NCBI GenBank assembly: GCA_945643635.1
Contig: CALZFC010000251.1
Coordinates: 1,523,001-1,587,000, forward strand
DNA: 64,000 nt
Source of the DNA: Allodiplogaster sudhausi
Taxonomy: Eukaryota; Nematoda; Chromadorea; Rhabditida; Diplogasteridae
Direction of reading: 5' to 3'
Part shown: positions 10,790 through 21,757 of the stretch, piece by piece
Position numbering within the stretch: position 1 is the first letter of the stretch
How the letters are laid out: each line of letters begins with the position of its first letter
Notes under the pieces: model-generated
The model's input: only the letters and a program-made list of their open reading frames with translations
Told to the model about the DNA's origin: nothing
The model's database searches: none
Position numbers and translations under genes: made by a program

Positions 10790-11553
10790 TTTTAAAAATT
10801 CTTATAAAGTAAAATATATATTATCTGCAAGGGGATATGAAAACAAAAGAATTGCCGGGAGTGCGTATTGTACCAATTGACAGACTACGAAGCAGTATTT
10901 CCTCTTTCTCTCTTATAGTAATTCTTTTTGTTTGATTTAGATACCATCATATATATGGCTTTCTTACTAAACATGTATTGCCTTCATAAAGAAGGCTATG
11001 CCATCGACACCTTCTAGCGTGTCGTGGATTAGAGCGGACGAAAGAGTTATTTTGTGACATACATCGTGCCTACCAGCGAGACTTCGGAAGTGTGAGAAGA
11101 GGTTCTGTTTACTCGCATAGTTAAATTACCTCTTGACTACGGTAGGACTGGTTGACTTCAGCGGGAATTTAGCAGTCCAAAGTGAGGGGTTGTCCCTCTG
11201 AAAGTTGGATTCTTTTCTCTCTCCAAATCATTAAAGGTTGCCAGCAAGGACCTTCACACCGATACCATACAAATGATTCTTTTCCTTTCCAATATCACAG
11301 CGTATAAGAGCCTATACATTGGCGATAGTTTCGCTTATGATTCGCAAACTCGGGCTCCTGACACGAAAAGAATTTTTTTTGAAAAAACCAACGCGTGCGC
11401 ACGCGTTGCGGTTTTCTCTCGTTGAGTCCAAGAACTCTGGGACAGATTCGACAATGCTTGATTTCAATTTTAATAGTTGTTGATGTCCTAGGTTTTAACT
11501 AATTTTGATAAGATTTTATATTTTAGGGTTGTCGCGCCGTGGCATCTTCACGA
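10790..11553. other. Intergenic, with an 18-bp perfect palindrome
   Basis: No gene seen. Contains a perfect palindrome, AACGCGTGCGCACGCGTT, at 11390-11407; A- and T-rich flanks (AAAACC / GGTTTT) almost continue the symmetry. It lies about 150 bp upstream of the putative gene at 11554 and could be a promoter element or the end of an old DNA element. Confidence 0.4.
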
Positions 11554-12344
11554 ATGGCCGACCAGCAGAAGACTCCTCTCAGGTAGCTTTTTTTCCCTAC
11601 TGTTGACCACATTCCAACTTGCTTTTGGAATGTGGTGATTTTAACGTTAGTTTCTTTTCAGCATTACGATAGCGAATGACCGCCGTGTCAAGATAGGGGC
11701 GCCGGGGGCAGCACCGTCAACGCAAGAGTCGGATGGGTGAGTAAAATGTTTTTGTCATGTTTCAATTATTACAATTTATTCACGAGGTGATGGATAACAT
11801 TGAATTGTTGTGTTTAGAATGACAGAGACGAGAGAGGACCACGAGAACCAGCTAGAAGAGAGAGGCGCTGTGGCGCCGAGGAGACGATACTCGGCTGAGA
11901 GGTTTTAGCTTTTTCATATAGTTTTCGGATTTGCTAGGCATGTTTGCCTAGCTTGTTTGCCTAGTACGCCACTTGTGTTTTGCAGTTCATGTGATCAGCG
12001 GCCGCCCCCTCCTCGGCAGTCTTGGCAGAATCGTCAGAGGTTATTAGTTAAATACTTCTATCGTTTTCGGATTGCATTTGTAAGGCTTGTCTGCGTCGTA
12101 TGATGCCAATTGTGTTTTGTAGTTCGTTTAACCAGCGCCCGTCACCTCGTGGGCCCCGTCCGTCATGGCAGATTCGCCCGAGGTTATTAGTTAAATACTT
12201 TTAAAAGATCTACATTATGTTATTGTTTAGAATTTCTTGATTAGTTTCTATTGCGTTTGAATACGAATTACATTTTCAAGAGTGCAAGCGAACCCGCTGC
12301 CCGTGCAGCTCAACAGGAAGAAACTTGTTGTCTACCGAAATTAA
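11554..12344 (+). CDS. Small Arg/Pro-rich protein, six predicted exons with a duplicated mini-exon
   Basis: Predicted exons 11554-11582 (ATG), 11662-11736, 11818-11901, 11986-12039, 12123-12182 and 12281-12344 (TAA) join in one frame through GT-AG introns of about 80-100 bp. The product is about 120 residues and polar, beginning MADQQKTPLS and ending KKLVVYRN. Exons 4 and 5 are duplicates: both begin with the split Ser codon, contain QRP...PR...SWQ and end before GTTATTAGTTAAATACTT. The repeat unit, including the preceding intron, is about 137 bp. No domain is recognised and low-complexity composition limits certainty. It may be a real gene or an unrelated piece upstream of the phosphatase pseudogene on the same strand. 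Confidence 0.45.
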
Positions 12345-12387
12345 ATAAGAAAGATAGTTGTTTGTAAGAATTTCTAAGCATATTGAC

Positions 12388-13390
12388 TTATTAAGATTCC
12401 TGGACCGATTTGTTTCAAGCAGCGAAGGCGATGACAAGCCTATATTTATTACGGATTGGGATGGAACTATGAAGAACTACTGCTCGCAATATGCAACAAA
12501 TGTTCAAGTGAGAGCTCATAAGAGTTCTGCCTGGCCGTGGTAATTCGTTCCTTGTTCAGCCAGTGTACAGTGCAGTGTGCATGGCTCACTTCGCTGCTTT
12601 CACTCGCCTCACCGCCGTCTTGACTGCTGCCCTCTTCGAGGCCCTGGCATTCTTGACTTGACTTCACTTCCTATCGATGGTCCACTTATATTCAGGCATG
12701 TCTTTTAGTTATCTGATAAGGTCTTCTTTCTTCCTTGCGGTTCTTTCACAGTCATCAGCTTTTCATATTAAGTGGTTCGTGGGCTCGTGAATGGTGGTTG
12801 TGAGGACGTCGAATCGTGCACGAGTCTCTGAAGAAGGCCTCGATGCCCTCCAGCGCCTTTCTGACGAGGTTCTTAGATGACTTCCTTGTGAATTCTTAAT
12901 CATTTGTATTGAGTCTAGATGAGCAACTCGTCGGGAAGTGTGTGGAACAAAGGGGACGGAGTGGCGCGTCTCCTTCAGTCCACTCGGCAGTCTCTCCAGA
13001 GTGGCAAAGTCCTGATGGCTGGAGACACGAGCATTGACCTGCCAATGCTTGCTTACGCCCTGGAACAGAACCCTGAAGGGACGATGTTTGTGGAAGGTTA
13101 GCACTAAACTATTCTTCTAATTTCCTTTATTACTTATTTAATGAGACTGATCTGGGATGCCATGGCAATGAAAGAAAAAGCTTTTCTTTCTTGAGCTGCA
13201 CACCCTCACTCATACTCTGGGGATGTCAGTGGACGAGGAGAGCTGTCAGCACTTCCATTCTCGCGGCTCTAGTCTCATCTGAAGCCCCGGCCCGATCTGG
13301 CCATTCGTCTCTTGCGAATCAACGACTTCCGTTGTCTCTTCATTTCATGGCGACTGGATGTTGCACGGGAGTCTTAAAGCGACTTTGACT
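12388..13390 (+). pseudogene. Trehalose-6-phosphate phosphatase, nematode type, broken
   Basis: Remnant of a HAD-superfamily phosphatase that converts trehalose 6-phosphate to trehalose. Exon 1 (to 12507) has FITDWDGT, HAD motif I with its nucleophile Asp, followed by CSQYATN as in the nematode enzymes. Exon 2 (12560-12695) has PVYSAVCMAHF and, one frame over, RGPGILDLTSLPIDGPL, so a frameshift lies near 12630; it ends in a GC-type donor. Exon 3 (from 12773) has SGSWAREWWL, then TGA at 12801-12803 and a second frame change before EEGLDALQRLSDEV. Exon 4 (12919-13096) has VWNKGDGVARL and AGDTSIDLPML, HAD motif IV. A weak C-terminal exon may follow at 13190-13390. Most of the cap domain is missing. 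Two frameshifts and a stop make it a pseudogene. Confidence 0.8.
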
Positions 13391-13399
13391 GCTCGTCAT

Positions 13400-14545
13400 A
13401 ACTGATCATAACCGTATTAATTTGTGGACGATCGCTTATTCATCTAAATTACTTTGCTTGATCGTCATTTATTTTGTGTTTTGCCTATTTGTTCGTTGCT
13501 CAAAGAGATTATTGCTCAACATTTCCAGTGGGCTTATCATTTAAATATGCATTGCGTTGTTTGATTCCACTCTTACAATTTTACTTAATAAACATCGGAG
13601 GATCACAGTAACGCCAACATGCATTGAATGTGAACGTTGCATTGTCGTCGAAGCTCAAAGCTGCCAAATTTAGTGCGAAAATCATGAAGTGTGGTTCAAT
13701 TAAAAAAGAAGTTTGGTGAACCTTTACTGTGACTAGTGTGATTTCTGAAAATTATTTCGAAATGAAGGTCGCGAAATTTGGTGCGAAACTTTGAAAGAAC
13801 GGGTACATAAAACAATCTGAAACGATTTTGGTGCAACTTGCGTAATCATGCCAGGTGTGAATTCTTAAATGCTTCTGGAAAATTATTTGAAAATCCCGCA
13901 CAAAAATTCTACAAAAATTCTTTCTACTATCGCTCTGGCTACGCTGTGCACCATTTATCAAATCTTTTCTCGCTTATATTATATAGAAAATAGGCCATTG
14001 GCATATTTTTCCTTATCGTATCTACATTTGTGACTTAATTTTTTTTATAAACAGTTGAGGCCAATAAATGGAAATAAATATAATCTGGCAGCTTCTGCAT
14101 GGGATATTAATTTGAGAAAATTTTTTCTCACACATAATATATGACAAGAAAATATGAATTACGACTTTAAAAAAGGGAAGAATTGCAGTGCAGTGTTCAA
14201 ACACATAACACGCGTTTCTATTGTATTAGCGACAACTCATCCACAGTTGTTTGTTTCGTCTTGCTCGATTGCATTGATTGTTGTTTCATTTTCTTCCGCG
14301 GCTGTTGAGTTTTCAACAGTCTTTTGTACCACTTGTTCGTTGATGTCTTCATAGATGAAGCTTATGCCAGTTTCCAGCTGACAAACGCCGCATTGTCCAG
14401 GGTAGCTTCCTCGCCTTCCCATACGGATTCTGTGATGCCTATGCGACTCTCTCATTTCGCTCTCTATCTAGCTTTCCTTCTTTCTAGTTTCTGCTTCGCA
14501 TTGCAAACCGTTCAACAACTTTCGCCTCTCTATTCAGTACTTGTT
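13400..14545. other. Intergenic, no gene seen
   Basis: AT-rich sequence. Short frames on either strand have no recognisable motifs. Confidence 0.4.
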
Positions 14546-14900
14546 CTCACAAGAGTTCTTTCTCTGTATTTCAATCAGTTCTACTGGCTCTTTGCTAAGT
14601 ATTCTTGCGGTATTCGCATACTTGTGTTGCATATGCATATCCTTTGCTTTTACTTAATTCCATGATTTTGCTATGCGTATTTTGCGTTGAATACTCTTTC
14701 TCATTTGCTTTCGTTGTATTTCAGGACTGTTACTTTCAATACATTTGTTTCTCTGCATTTCAATCCATCATGCTTTTGCTTATTATTCTCGCTGGTTTCG
14801 CATTCTTGTTTGGCCTATGCATATCCTTTGTTTTTGCTTTCGTTTTATTCCATTATTTTGCTGTGTATTTTGTGTTGAATACTCTTTCTATCCGCAGGCT
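14545..14900. repeat. Imperfect tandem duplication, T-rich
   Basis: Two units of about 180-190 bp. Shared landmarks are GCATATCCTTTG (14636 and 14818), TATTTTGTGTTGAATACTC and the TTTGCTTTCGTT block. A third diverged piece with CATATTTTGTGTTGAAAACG lies near 23148-23215, so this belongs to a dispersed family. The overlapping Leu/Phe-rich frames here follow from the T-richness and are not believed to be genes. Confidence 0.55.
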
Positions 14901-15589
14901 GTTTACAGGCCTACTCGATGTCTTGCCTTGTTTAGCTACGTTTTTTTTTACTGATTATGCATCTTCTTTTTTCAAATAAAGCTATTTATAGTTGGAAAAA
15001 TAAAACAAATACAGGCACAACATATGGAAACCAATTATGGTTTGGAATATACATTTACAAAGCATTTGGATGAGAAATTCATTTCAACACATTCATTAAA
15101 ATTTCCAATTGAAATGAAAATGTAAAACATTTACAATTGAAAGGGTAGAAAATTTGTATTTAAAAAGCATTTGGATGCTAAATATATCTTCACAATTACC
15201 ATTCGGGCAATCATGTATGTACAATACTCTCCCATGTGTTAATTCCTTATCTTCCCGCACTTCCCTTCTCTCCCTTCTGTATGTACATTAAGACATTCAC
15301 CAGCCGCCGTAGTAAACTGTCGTTTTCTCGGGTGAAAACTCGGGAGAATGTAACTGAACCTAAGGAATATCACCCGAGGTTTCGGTTGAACATTCAGCCG
15401 AGATGCTCCTCCGAGGACATACGCCACCTCATACTCCTCTCTGCTCGGAAGAAAACGCGCAAAACTTTGTCACTACGAGTAACCGAAACTAGATGCACTG
15501 CACCACCACATAGCCAACACGCATCCAACACGCCATCTGGCACATTGAACTATCAGCTTCAAGGATTTCTGTGTGCACCCTGTCACTAG

Positions 15590-15641
15590 TCTTCCACTCT
15601 CTCTCTCTCGCTTTCTCTCTCTCACTTCCTCTCTCTCTCGC

Positions 15642-15685
<44 letters not shown>

Positions 15686-15777
15686 GCTTTCTCTCTCACC
15701 CTCTCTCTCTCTCTCTCTCTCTCGCTTTCTCTATCTAACTTCCTCTCTCTCTCTCTCTCTCGCTTTCTCTCTCTCAC

Positions 15778-15814
<37 letters not shown>

Positions 15815-16050
15815 TCCTCTCTCTCTCTCTCTCTCTCCCTCTCTCTCTCTCTCTGTGTCACTAGCCTTCCACGAACTCTTTCACTCTCTCTCTCTCGCTT
15901 CTTCTCCCTCTCTCTCTCTCTCTCTCGCTCTCTGTCACTAGCACTCCACGAACTCTTTAACTCTCCTCTCTCTCTCGCTTCATATATATAAACTAGTCTT
16001 CCACGAGCGCTCTCTCTCCCTCTCTCTCTGTCTCTTCCTCTCTGCCACTA
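15590..16050. repeat. CT-rich microsatellite cluster
   Basis: About 450 bp of (CT)n interrupted by CGCTTC, CACTTC and TGTCACTAG-type units, partly arranged as a higher-order repeat. Lies within the Harbinger-family element. The Ser/Leu-rich and Arg/Glu-rich open frames over it are consequences of the repeat. Confidence 0.9.
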
Positions 16051-16364
16051 ATCTCGAATGGTCCGGCTCGCCGTCCGCGGCCATCCTAGTCCCGCCAACT
16101 TTCATTGATGTACGTGCCCAACACATTGCATATTTTCATTGCAGCTGAACAACTGTTTCATTCATTCAGCTTTACCAAAACGGTATAAAGAAGACAGGGA
16201 AAAGTCACAGGAAAGGGTTCACAAATATAATGTAAAAGTCAAATCAAAAGGTAACTTTACATTTAAAAAAATGTTTATACTTCTTTTACTAACATATTAT
16301 ATGCGAGAAAAATGAGAGAGGGGGACTCAGACAATGTCGCAAGTAGCTGCCTCCCGTGCTCCTC

Positions 16365-18010
16365 ATTCTAGCGCTCCGGAGATGTAGAGCTGGGCGCGCC
16401 CGTGTAGGCCGCGTGGCGTGTAGACGTAGGGCATCTGGAAGAGGAGAGGGAGAGCGAGAAAGAGGGAGAGAGTGGGAGAAGGAGAGAGAAAGAAAGAGAG
16501 AGAGAGACTAGGGAGTCACGATGAGAGATATTGCTATTCGGAACATTTGATAAAGAAATTCTTTTATAAAACTACAATAGTTATTCTAATGGTTATAGCA
16601 TCCCATTTCATTACAATCATTGCGTTATGTCTATACTAATGACCTCACGGTGGGTTAGGTGTGTGGAATTACGGACGTTAGAAAAACTTGGAATTTTGCC
16701 AAAAATTTCGCAAATGATAGTATCTCAAGATTGCTTTAAGGGAAATCGTGCCGAGAGCCTAAACATTTCAAAATTTGGGCAGAGAAAAGAAGAAATAGTA
16801 TTCCATTTTATTTTAGTGTGAAGTGCCAAGTACCGTAATAGCCTCTTATTTAGTGCAGCTTGGTACCGTAATCGTGTTTTTCTCAGAATCGACAATGCCA
16901 CACTAAAAATTTTTCAATGTCCGCCTTGACCCACCGTGACCTTTCACATTTGAATATGGTCCTTTTCGAAGAAAATCGATAACACATAACGATTTCCTTC
17001 CTATTAATTGTTTTGTAAAAATGGTTAACTTATTCGTAATCAGCGCTAAAGTGCTATCGAATGGTATAGTGGATATAAGCAAAGGGACGAAAATTCTTAC
17101 TTGGTAACAACATTTTAGAAAGAAAAACGTATTACCCCATTGCATCCAAATATCTGTTAAATCCCCCATTAAACACAAAAAAGTTAGTGAAAAGAATGAT
17201 TACACACCTTCAATAAAATATGTAAAACGTACCTTATTATCCCGCGGGCGCGGTATCAGCCCTTGCTCTTCTCTGGCGCGGGTGCCAGCAACGAAGAACA
17301 TAGCCTTCACGTTCTCATGAACGGCGCAATTCGGCTAGAAGCTGAATAGAACAACTTCGTCATTCCAAGAATAACATTTACATAATGTATAACGGGCATT
17401 CTTCCTTGTGAGTCGTTCATTTCTTTTTGAATAAAAACATTAGTGTTTACCCCATTGCATCAGATTAGCAGATAACATTTTATGAAAAGCAATAAAATGA
17501 ATGAATACACAAATATCCCAGAAAACAATTATGTGTGGAACAACAATAAAGAGCCTAAATAAAATATCTAAAATTCACCTTAGTATCCCGCGTGTGCAGC
17601 AGTAACCATTAACGCCAAGTAGGTTGCCGCGCCATCGAAGAAGATCGACTTGAATTCCTCACGAAAGGCGAACTCCGAGTTGAGCATCGCCATTAGAAGC
17701 TGAATTAACATATGAATACAGCAAATATAAATATTGCAAACATTTCTTATGAAAATTCAAGAAGTATAAAGCAGCAACAACTTTCTTGGAGCGTAAAACA
17801 TTTAATGAGCATCTCAAAATGGCAAGTCTATGAACACAAGCTTCAAAATATGGAGAAAAGCAGCTATACAATGTTTCATAAAGGACGAACCATACTAAAA
17901 TGTCTTTCGTGGGGCTGCCGGGAGAGTCGCTCTCGCATCCTTCTTAGCACACTTCTCCAGCATGGCGAGCAACGAGCCGGGCACGGCGGCCCGACTGGCG
18001 AAATCGCAAC
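16365..18010 (-). other. Exon-like blocks inside the Harbinger-family element
   Basis: Four GC-richer blocks with splice-like edges on the minus strand: about 17905-18010 (SLLAMLEKCAKKDARATLP), 17582-17702 (EEFKSIFFDGAATYLA), 17228-17335 (ENVKAMFFVAGTRAREE) and 16365-16432 (MPYVYTPRGLHGRAQL, stop TGA, acceptor TTCCAG). The two middle blocks are diverged copies of each other: both follow TTCAGCTTCTA and share the (E)F/VKxMFF pattern. Frames do not join cleanly. They look like fragments of a gene carried by the element, with weak resemblance to the C-terminal part of ecto-phosphodiesterases. That resemblance is only a hint. Confidence 0.3.
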
Positions 18011-18626
18011 TAAAGGACAACGAATTAAAAGCACAAAGAGAAACAAAACAACTAAATCAGATAGCAACAGCAAACAGATAACAACAAGAAACTCACATTG
18101 AAACGCATGCTTTGGCTTGACATTTCTTGAAAGCGATATTTATGCGTTCCGGCCGCATTGCAAACATTTCGTTATTTAGAGCAAGTCGGAAGTGAAATTT
18201 CCGGACAACTCTCACACGATGGCCATAGTGTGAAAGATGTTCAGAGTAGGTCTCTCATAATTGCATACTCTCTCTCTCCTTTCAGCCGAGTGCTTCCATT
18301 CATCTGAAAATCTACGCTCAGCCAAAACCTCGGATTCTGGAGGGAGAGGCGCAGAGCGCGCATAGAGAGAGTGTGTTAGAGGAGGATTAGGCATTTTCAG
18401 CTCAGTTACATTACCCCGTGTTCTCACCCGAAAACACGACACTTTACTACGGCGGCAGTCCCCCCTCTGTCTGTGTGTAAACCACCATGCATTCCTCCCC
18501 GAGCATCTGTAAAACTTATAGGGAACTCAGTAAAGAGCTAGTTAGACTATTCAGCCTTAAATACATATCTTATCTCTATAATCAGTACATATTATAAATA
18601 TATACAAAAACAATTCCACATTTCCT

Positions 18627-19020
18627 TAGTAGGCGAGCTCGGCTCTTAGGTCCCCTTCTTCTCTCACATTCCGGTTCCGCACTCGAGCCATGTCTTCGGC
18701 GATCTTCGATTCGTAACTTCTTCTTCTGTAGGTTTCGGACTCGTGCCATCTCTCCCGATCAGACGCCTCTCGTGCAGCTCCTCGTTCCTCATCCTTGTTG
18801 TTCAGCGACTCCTGACGCTGACGGCTTGCCTCTCATCACTTTTCTGCTGCTCTACAAATTTCACCTGAAATAAGAAAGATAAATATAAAATTGACAAATA
18901 ATTTAATACATAGTGGAAACAAAAAAAGAAAGTAGAAATATACTAACATAAGGTCGAGGCCTGTGCCAATTGTGCGCAAGCTGGATGGTGAGGTCGTAGG
19001 ATGCCCTGCACAAGTAGTTC
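18627..19020 (-). pseudogene. Unrecognised gene, copy 1 (last two exons)
   Basis: Minus-strand exon 18948-19020 (acceptor CTCATTCAG, donor GTTAGT) encodes NYLCRASYDLTIQLAHNW. The next exon begins at 18863 with VKFVEQQKSDERQ. After this the frame breaks: an alternative frame carries a long charged tail (QESLNNKDEERGAA ... NVREEGDLRAEL) ending in TAA at 18627-18629. Exon 18948-19020, the following intron and its acceptor are clearly homologous to 40651-40847, so this is one of two paralogues. No family recognised. The one-frame slip suggests decay. Confidence 0.5.
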
Positions 19021-19029
19021 CTGAATGAG

Positions 19030-19740
19030 TAAAATGTACACATATATAAATAATAATAAATTAAAAATTGAGAGAGAGAGAGACAAGAGAAAAATGCTAT
19101 TTCTATTTCACGATAAATAAATTTCACGACTAATAAACACTTAACAAATGGTTTGAAGCCCCCCTAAAAATAACCTAATACATATTCATTATACAAAGAT
19201 TCTTTTTCATATGCATTCTACTAAAGATCATTCACAAATTCAATGGAGTTCTTTTAATACAATCTAGTCCACTCCCCGTCACCGCATTCTCTCGTCTTCC
19301 TCGCACGCATCCAATGCGTGCACCCATATAAGTCTGGTCAACTCATTCATCCCTGGTCAGAATGAGACCGGGGAGTTACTCACCCCCATGCAGAACAAGC
19401 TTGAGACATCTGGTGTCACATCCTTTTCCCCGCTTATCTTTCCTTAAAGGAGCATGAACACCCAAAACTCCTGCACGGAAAGCCCTGTATGTTTCTGCTC
19501 GTCTCTATTTATCATAATATTTGTACTGAAACTCGAACACGCGGACTCGTAAAAACTTTTGTTGCGAACATTTTTGAAAGTGAACCTTGATGGTTTCATT
19601 TCGATGTTTTTGTTTGTTCTATAATGAAAAAACAAAAACATCGAAATGATTTTTTTGAACTGTTATTTTGAACTTGTAATTCTGTTCATTAATAAGGCTA
19701 GCATATGCAGCATTTATAATTGCTACATTTAATTACCTAT
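19030..19740. other. Intergenic or intronic, no gene seen
   Basis: AT-rich. A near-repeat of AAACATCGAAATGA occurs in inverted orientation around 19595-19650 (TTTCGATGTTTTTGTT ... AACAAAAACATCGAAA), forming a possible stem of about 16 bp. Nothing else was recognised. Confidence 0.35.
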
Positions 19741-19744
19741 TCAG

Positions 19745-21242
19745 CTGTCAGTGACCTTCGCGAGGACTCCAAGGTGATCAATTTGCGCCTATGGCACGAC
19801 GGCGCGACATCCTACGTTGGCGCCGGCGCCAGCCACGGGCTGCTGTCGCGCCCTTACGATAAAAAGGTTTAATTTTAATTAGGTTCTTTTGTTTGTTGTT
19901 CCCGCTTAATTTGAGTTGCATTATAGCTGTTTTGGATTCATTGATTCATTGGGGAGGGGGCAACATTTAATTTTTTTTAACGTTATTATTCGCGATTATG
20001 ACATTGCAATGACAATGCTATAACCATCAGAAAAAAAAGTTAGTAGTTGTGGCCAATTGAAACTCTTTTTTGGTTAGGGCTTATCTTTATCGACTGGAAC
20101 CACGCTCGTTAGTGGAAAGCAGAGGGCACGTCTCAGTGTTGGACTTTGTCAAGCAGTCTTCTCCGAACGCCTCGAAATAAGGTTCCTGCAATGTCTTTAT
20201 ATATTCGTTCGATCGATTGGATCTTGGCAACTATGGGGTTTTTTTTATCTTTCCTTTGCATTTATCTTTAAAGATTAAGTATGGAGTTGTTAAAAAGACA
20301 GAAACTTTTTTTATTCTGTGACTTTTATGCTACTGTAGACTTTTTACAGTATACTTTTCGCCAAACTCATCCTTGGTTAAGCAAGTTGCCTGAAGGATGA
20401 CGAGTGGAGCAAGAATGCTGCGTCGAGAAGCTCTCACTCGGCGCTGCTTATGATATCTAGTGGTGCGGCTTTATTTTTATTTTTATTTGGCCTTGCTAGT
20501 AAACTATTATTTGTATTCTCTCTTTTTAAATAAACTCACGTGTCCTATCCTTTTCGTTTTATTTAGCTTTGCAAGTTGGCTGCATTATTTTTATTACCTT
20601 CTGTAAAAAAAACTACTTCCATTTATCTTTCAAGGTGAACATGGAGTTGTAATTTACTGAAATACTGCTAGTTCTAATTTAAGGTAGTTCTTTGCAGAAT
20701 ACATTGATACCATTCGCCCACTTTGCTTTCTTATTGTTAGCGGAAATACTTGGTGTAAGGACCAGTTATATGCCCTAGGAATACTCATCATTTTCAGAAC
20801 TGCAAGGGCGGCCGCATCGGCCATTGGCACGATGATGGAAGTGCTTCTGATGACATTCGAAACAGGTTTTTTTTTAAATTTGTTAATGAACTTTTATTTG
20901 CTTCACAGGGATACTGTAGACTTTATACCGTATGCTAGCCGTGAAACACAACCTTTTTTAAAGAATTTTCCTAGTTCGCGAAATTTTATAGTATTTTATA
21001 CAACTATTTTATTCAACTATTATAAACAATTAATTTTTTTTAATTAATTAAAATATTAAAAACTATATTGATAATGCAAGATGCGCCAGCGACACGCGGA
21101 ACTCCGCTCGAAGCTGGAGATGCTAAAGTCGCGGATCGATGGCTGGGAACGAAGCGATCGGAGTGGCAGTAATCGTGGCCAGCCAGGCAAGGCTGGCCCC
21201 CTCTCCGCCGTTGCCATCAACGATCTCTTTGCCTTCTCCTGA
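19745..21242 (+). CDS. Unrecognised spliced gene
   Basis: GC-rich exon blocks with consensus splice sites on the plus strand: 19745-19866 (NLRLWHDGATSYVGAGASHG), 20078-20181 (TTLVSGKQRARLSVGLCQA), possibly one near 20388-20457, 20798-20865 (GGRIGHWHDDGSASDDIRN) and 21081-21242 (QRHAELRSKLEMLKSRIDGW, stop TGA). The first and fourth blocks both contain a WHD(D)G motif, perhaps an internal repeat. The last exon encodes a coiled-coil-like helix followed by a Gly/Ser-rich tail. I do not recognise the protein. The start lies upstream or was not found. Confidence 0.45.
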
Positions 21243-21628
21243 CCCGGCCCCCTGAGAGGGTGCCATCTATGACCCTAAGGGTCCTCTCATCCCCCTCCCA
21301 TGTCCATTCCGACCCTCTCACTCCCTTGCCGTACACTTTTGTGTTCCTTCTCTCATGCATGCATTGATCTCATGCCTGTTTTGTCATATAAACTTCGTTG
21401 CCCGGTCATGTTATTCTCTTTCTCTTCTTCTCTCTTTTTCTCTTTCCCTCGCCTCTCTCTCTCTCTCTCACACCTTGTCCCTGATTGCCACACTCCTCTC
21501 ATCATCTTGTCAGCCCCTCGCTACACGTTCACCGATAGCAATGCTCTCTTGGTTCTCCCACTTCAGAGATTTCCCCCTGAGAACCATTTTTCTTCACTTT
21601 ATGCCCCAACTTCTCTTAGCCATCTCTT

Positions 21629-21672
<44 letters not shown>

Positions 21673-21720
21673 GTTCTCTCCCTCCCTCCCTCTCTCTGCC
21701 ATCACCTTGGAATGCTGTGT

Positions 21721-21757
<37 letters not shown>

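Larger units (their letters stand above)
15304..18455. mobile_element. PIF/Harbinger-family element without transposase
   Basis: About 3.15 kb. The terminal inverted repeats start CCGCCGTAGTAAA at both ends and remain similar for about 55 bp (15304-15358 and 18400-18455). The flanking trinucleotides are CAG at 15301-15303 and CAG at 18456-18458, the CWG-type 3-bp target duplication known for this superfamily. The first ~20 bp match the ends of the autonomous element at 36640-40648. There is no transposase or Myb-like gene inside. The interior holds a 450 bp CT-rich tract, a GA tract (16440-16507) and several exon-like blocks. Confidence 0.7.

Noticed and set aside
14324..14979. Overlapping Leu/Phe-rich frames suggesting a membrane protein
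   Set aside because: They arise from a T-rich tandem repeat present in all three frames, without start context or splice support.
15573..15941. Long Ser/Leu-rich and complementary Arg/Glu-rich open frames
   Set aside because: They are the translation of CT/GA microsatellites; the same happens at 21.4, 46.3-46.8, 48.2-48.5, 49.0-49.5, 50.9-51.7, 52.0-52.9, 54.6 and 61.0-61.5 kb.
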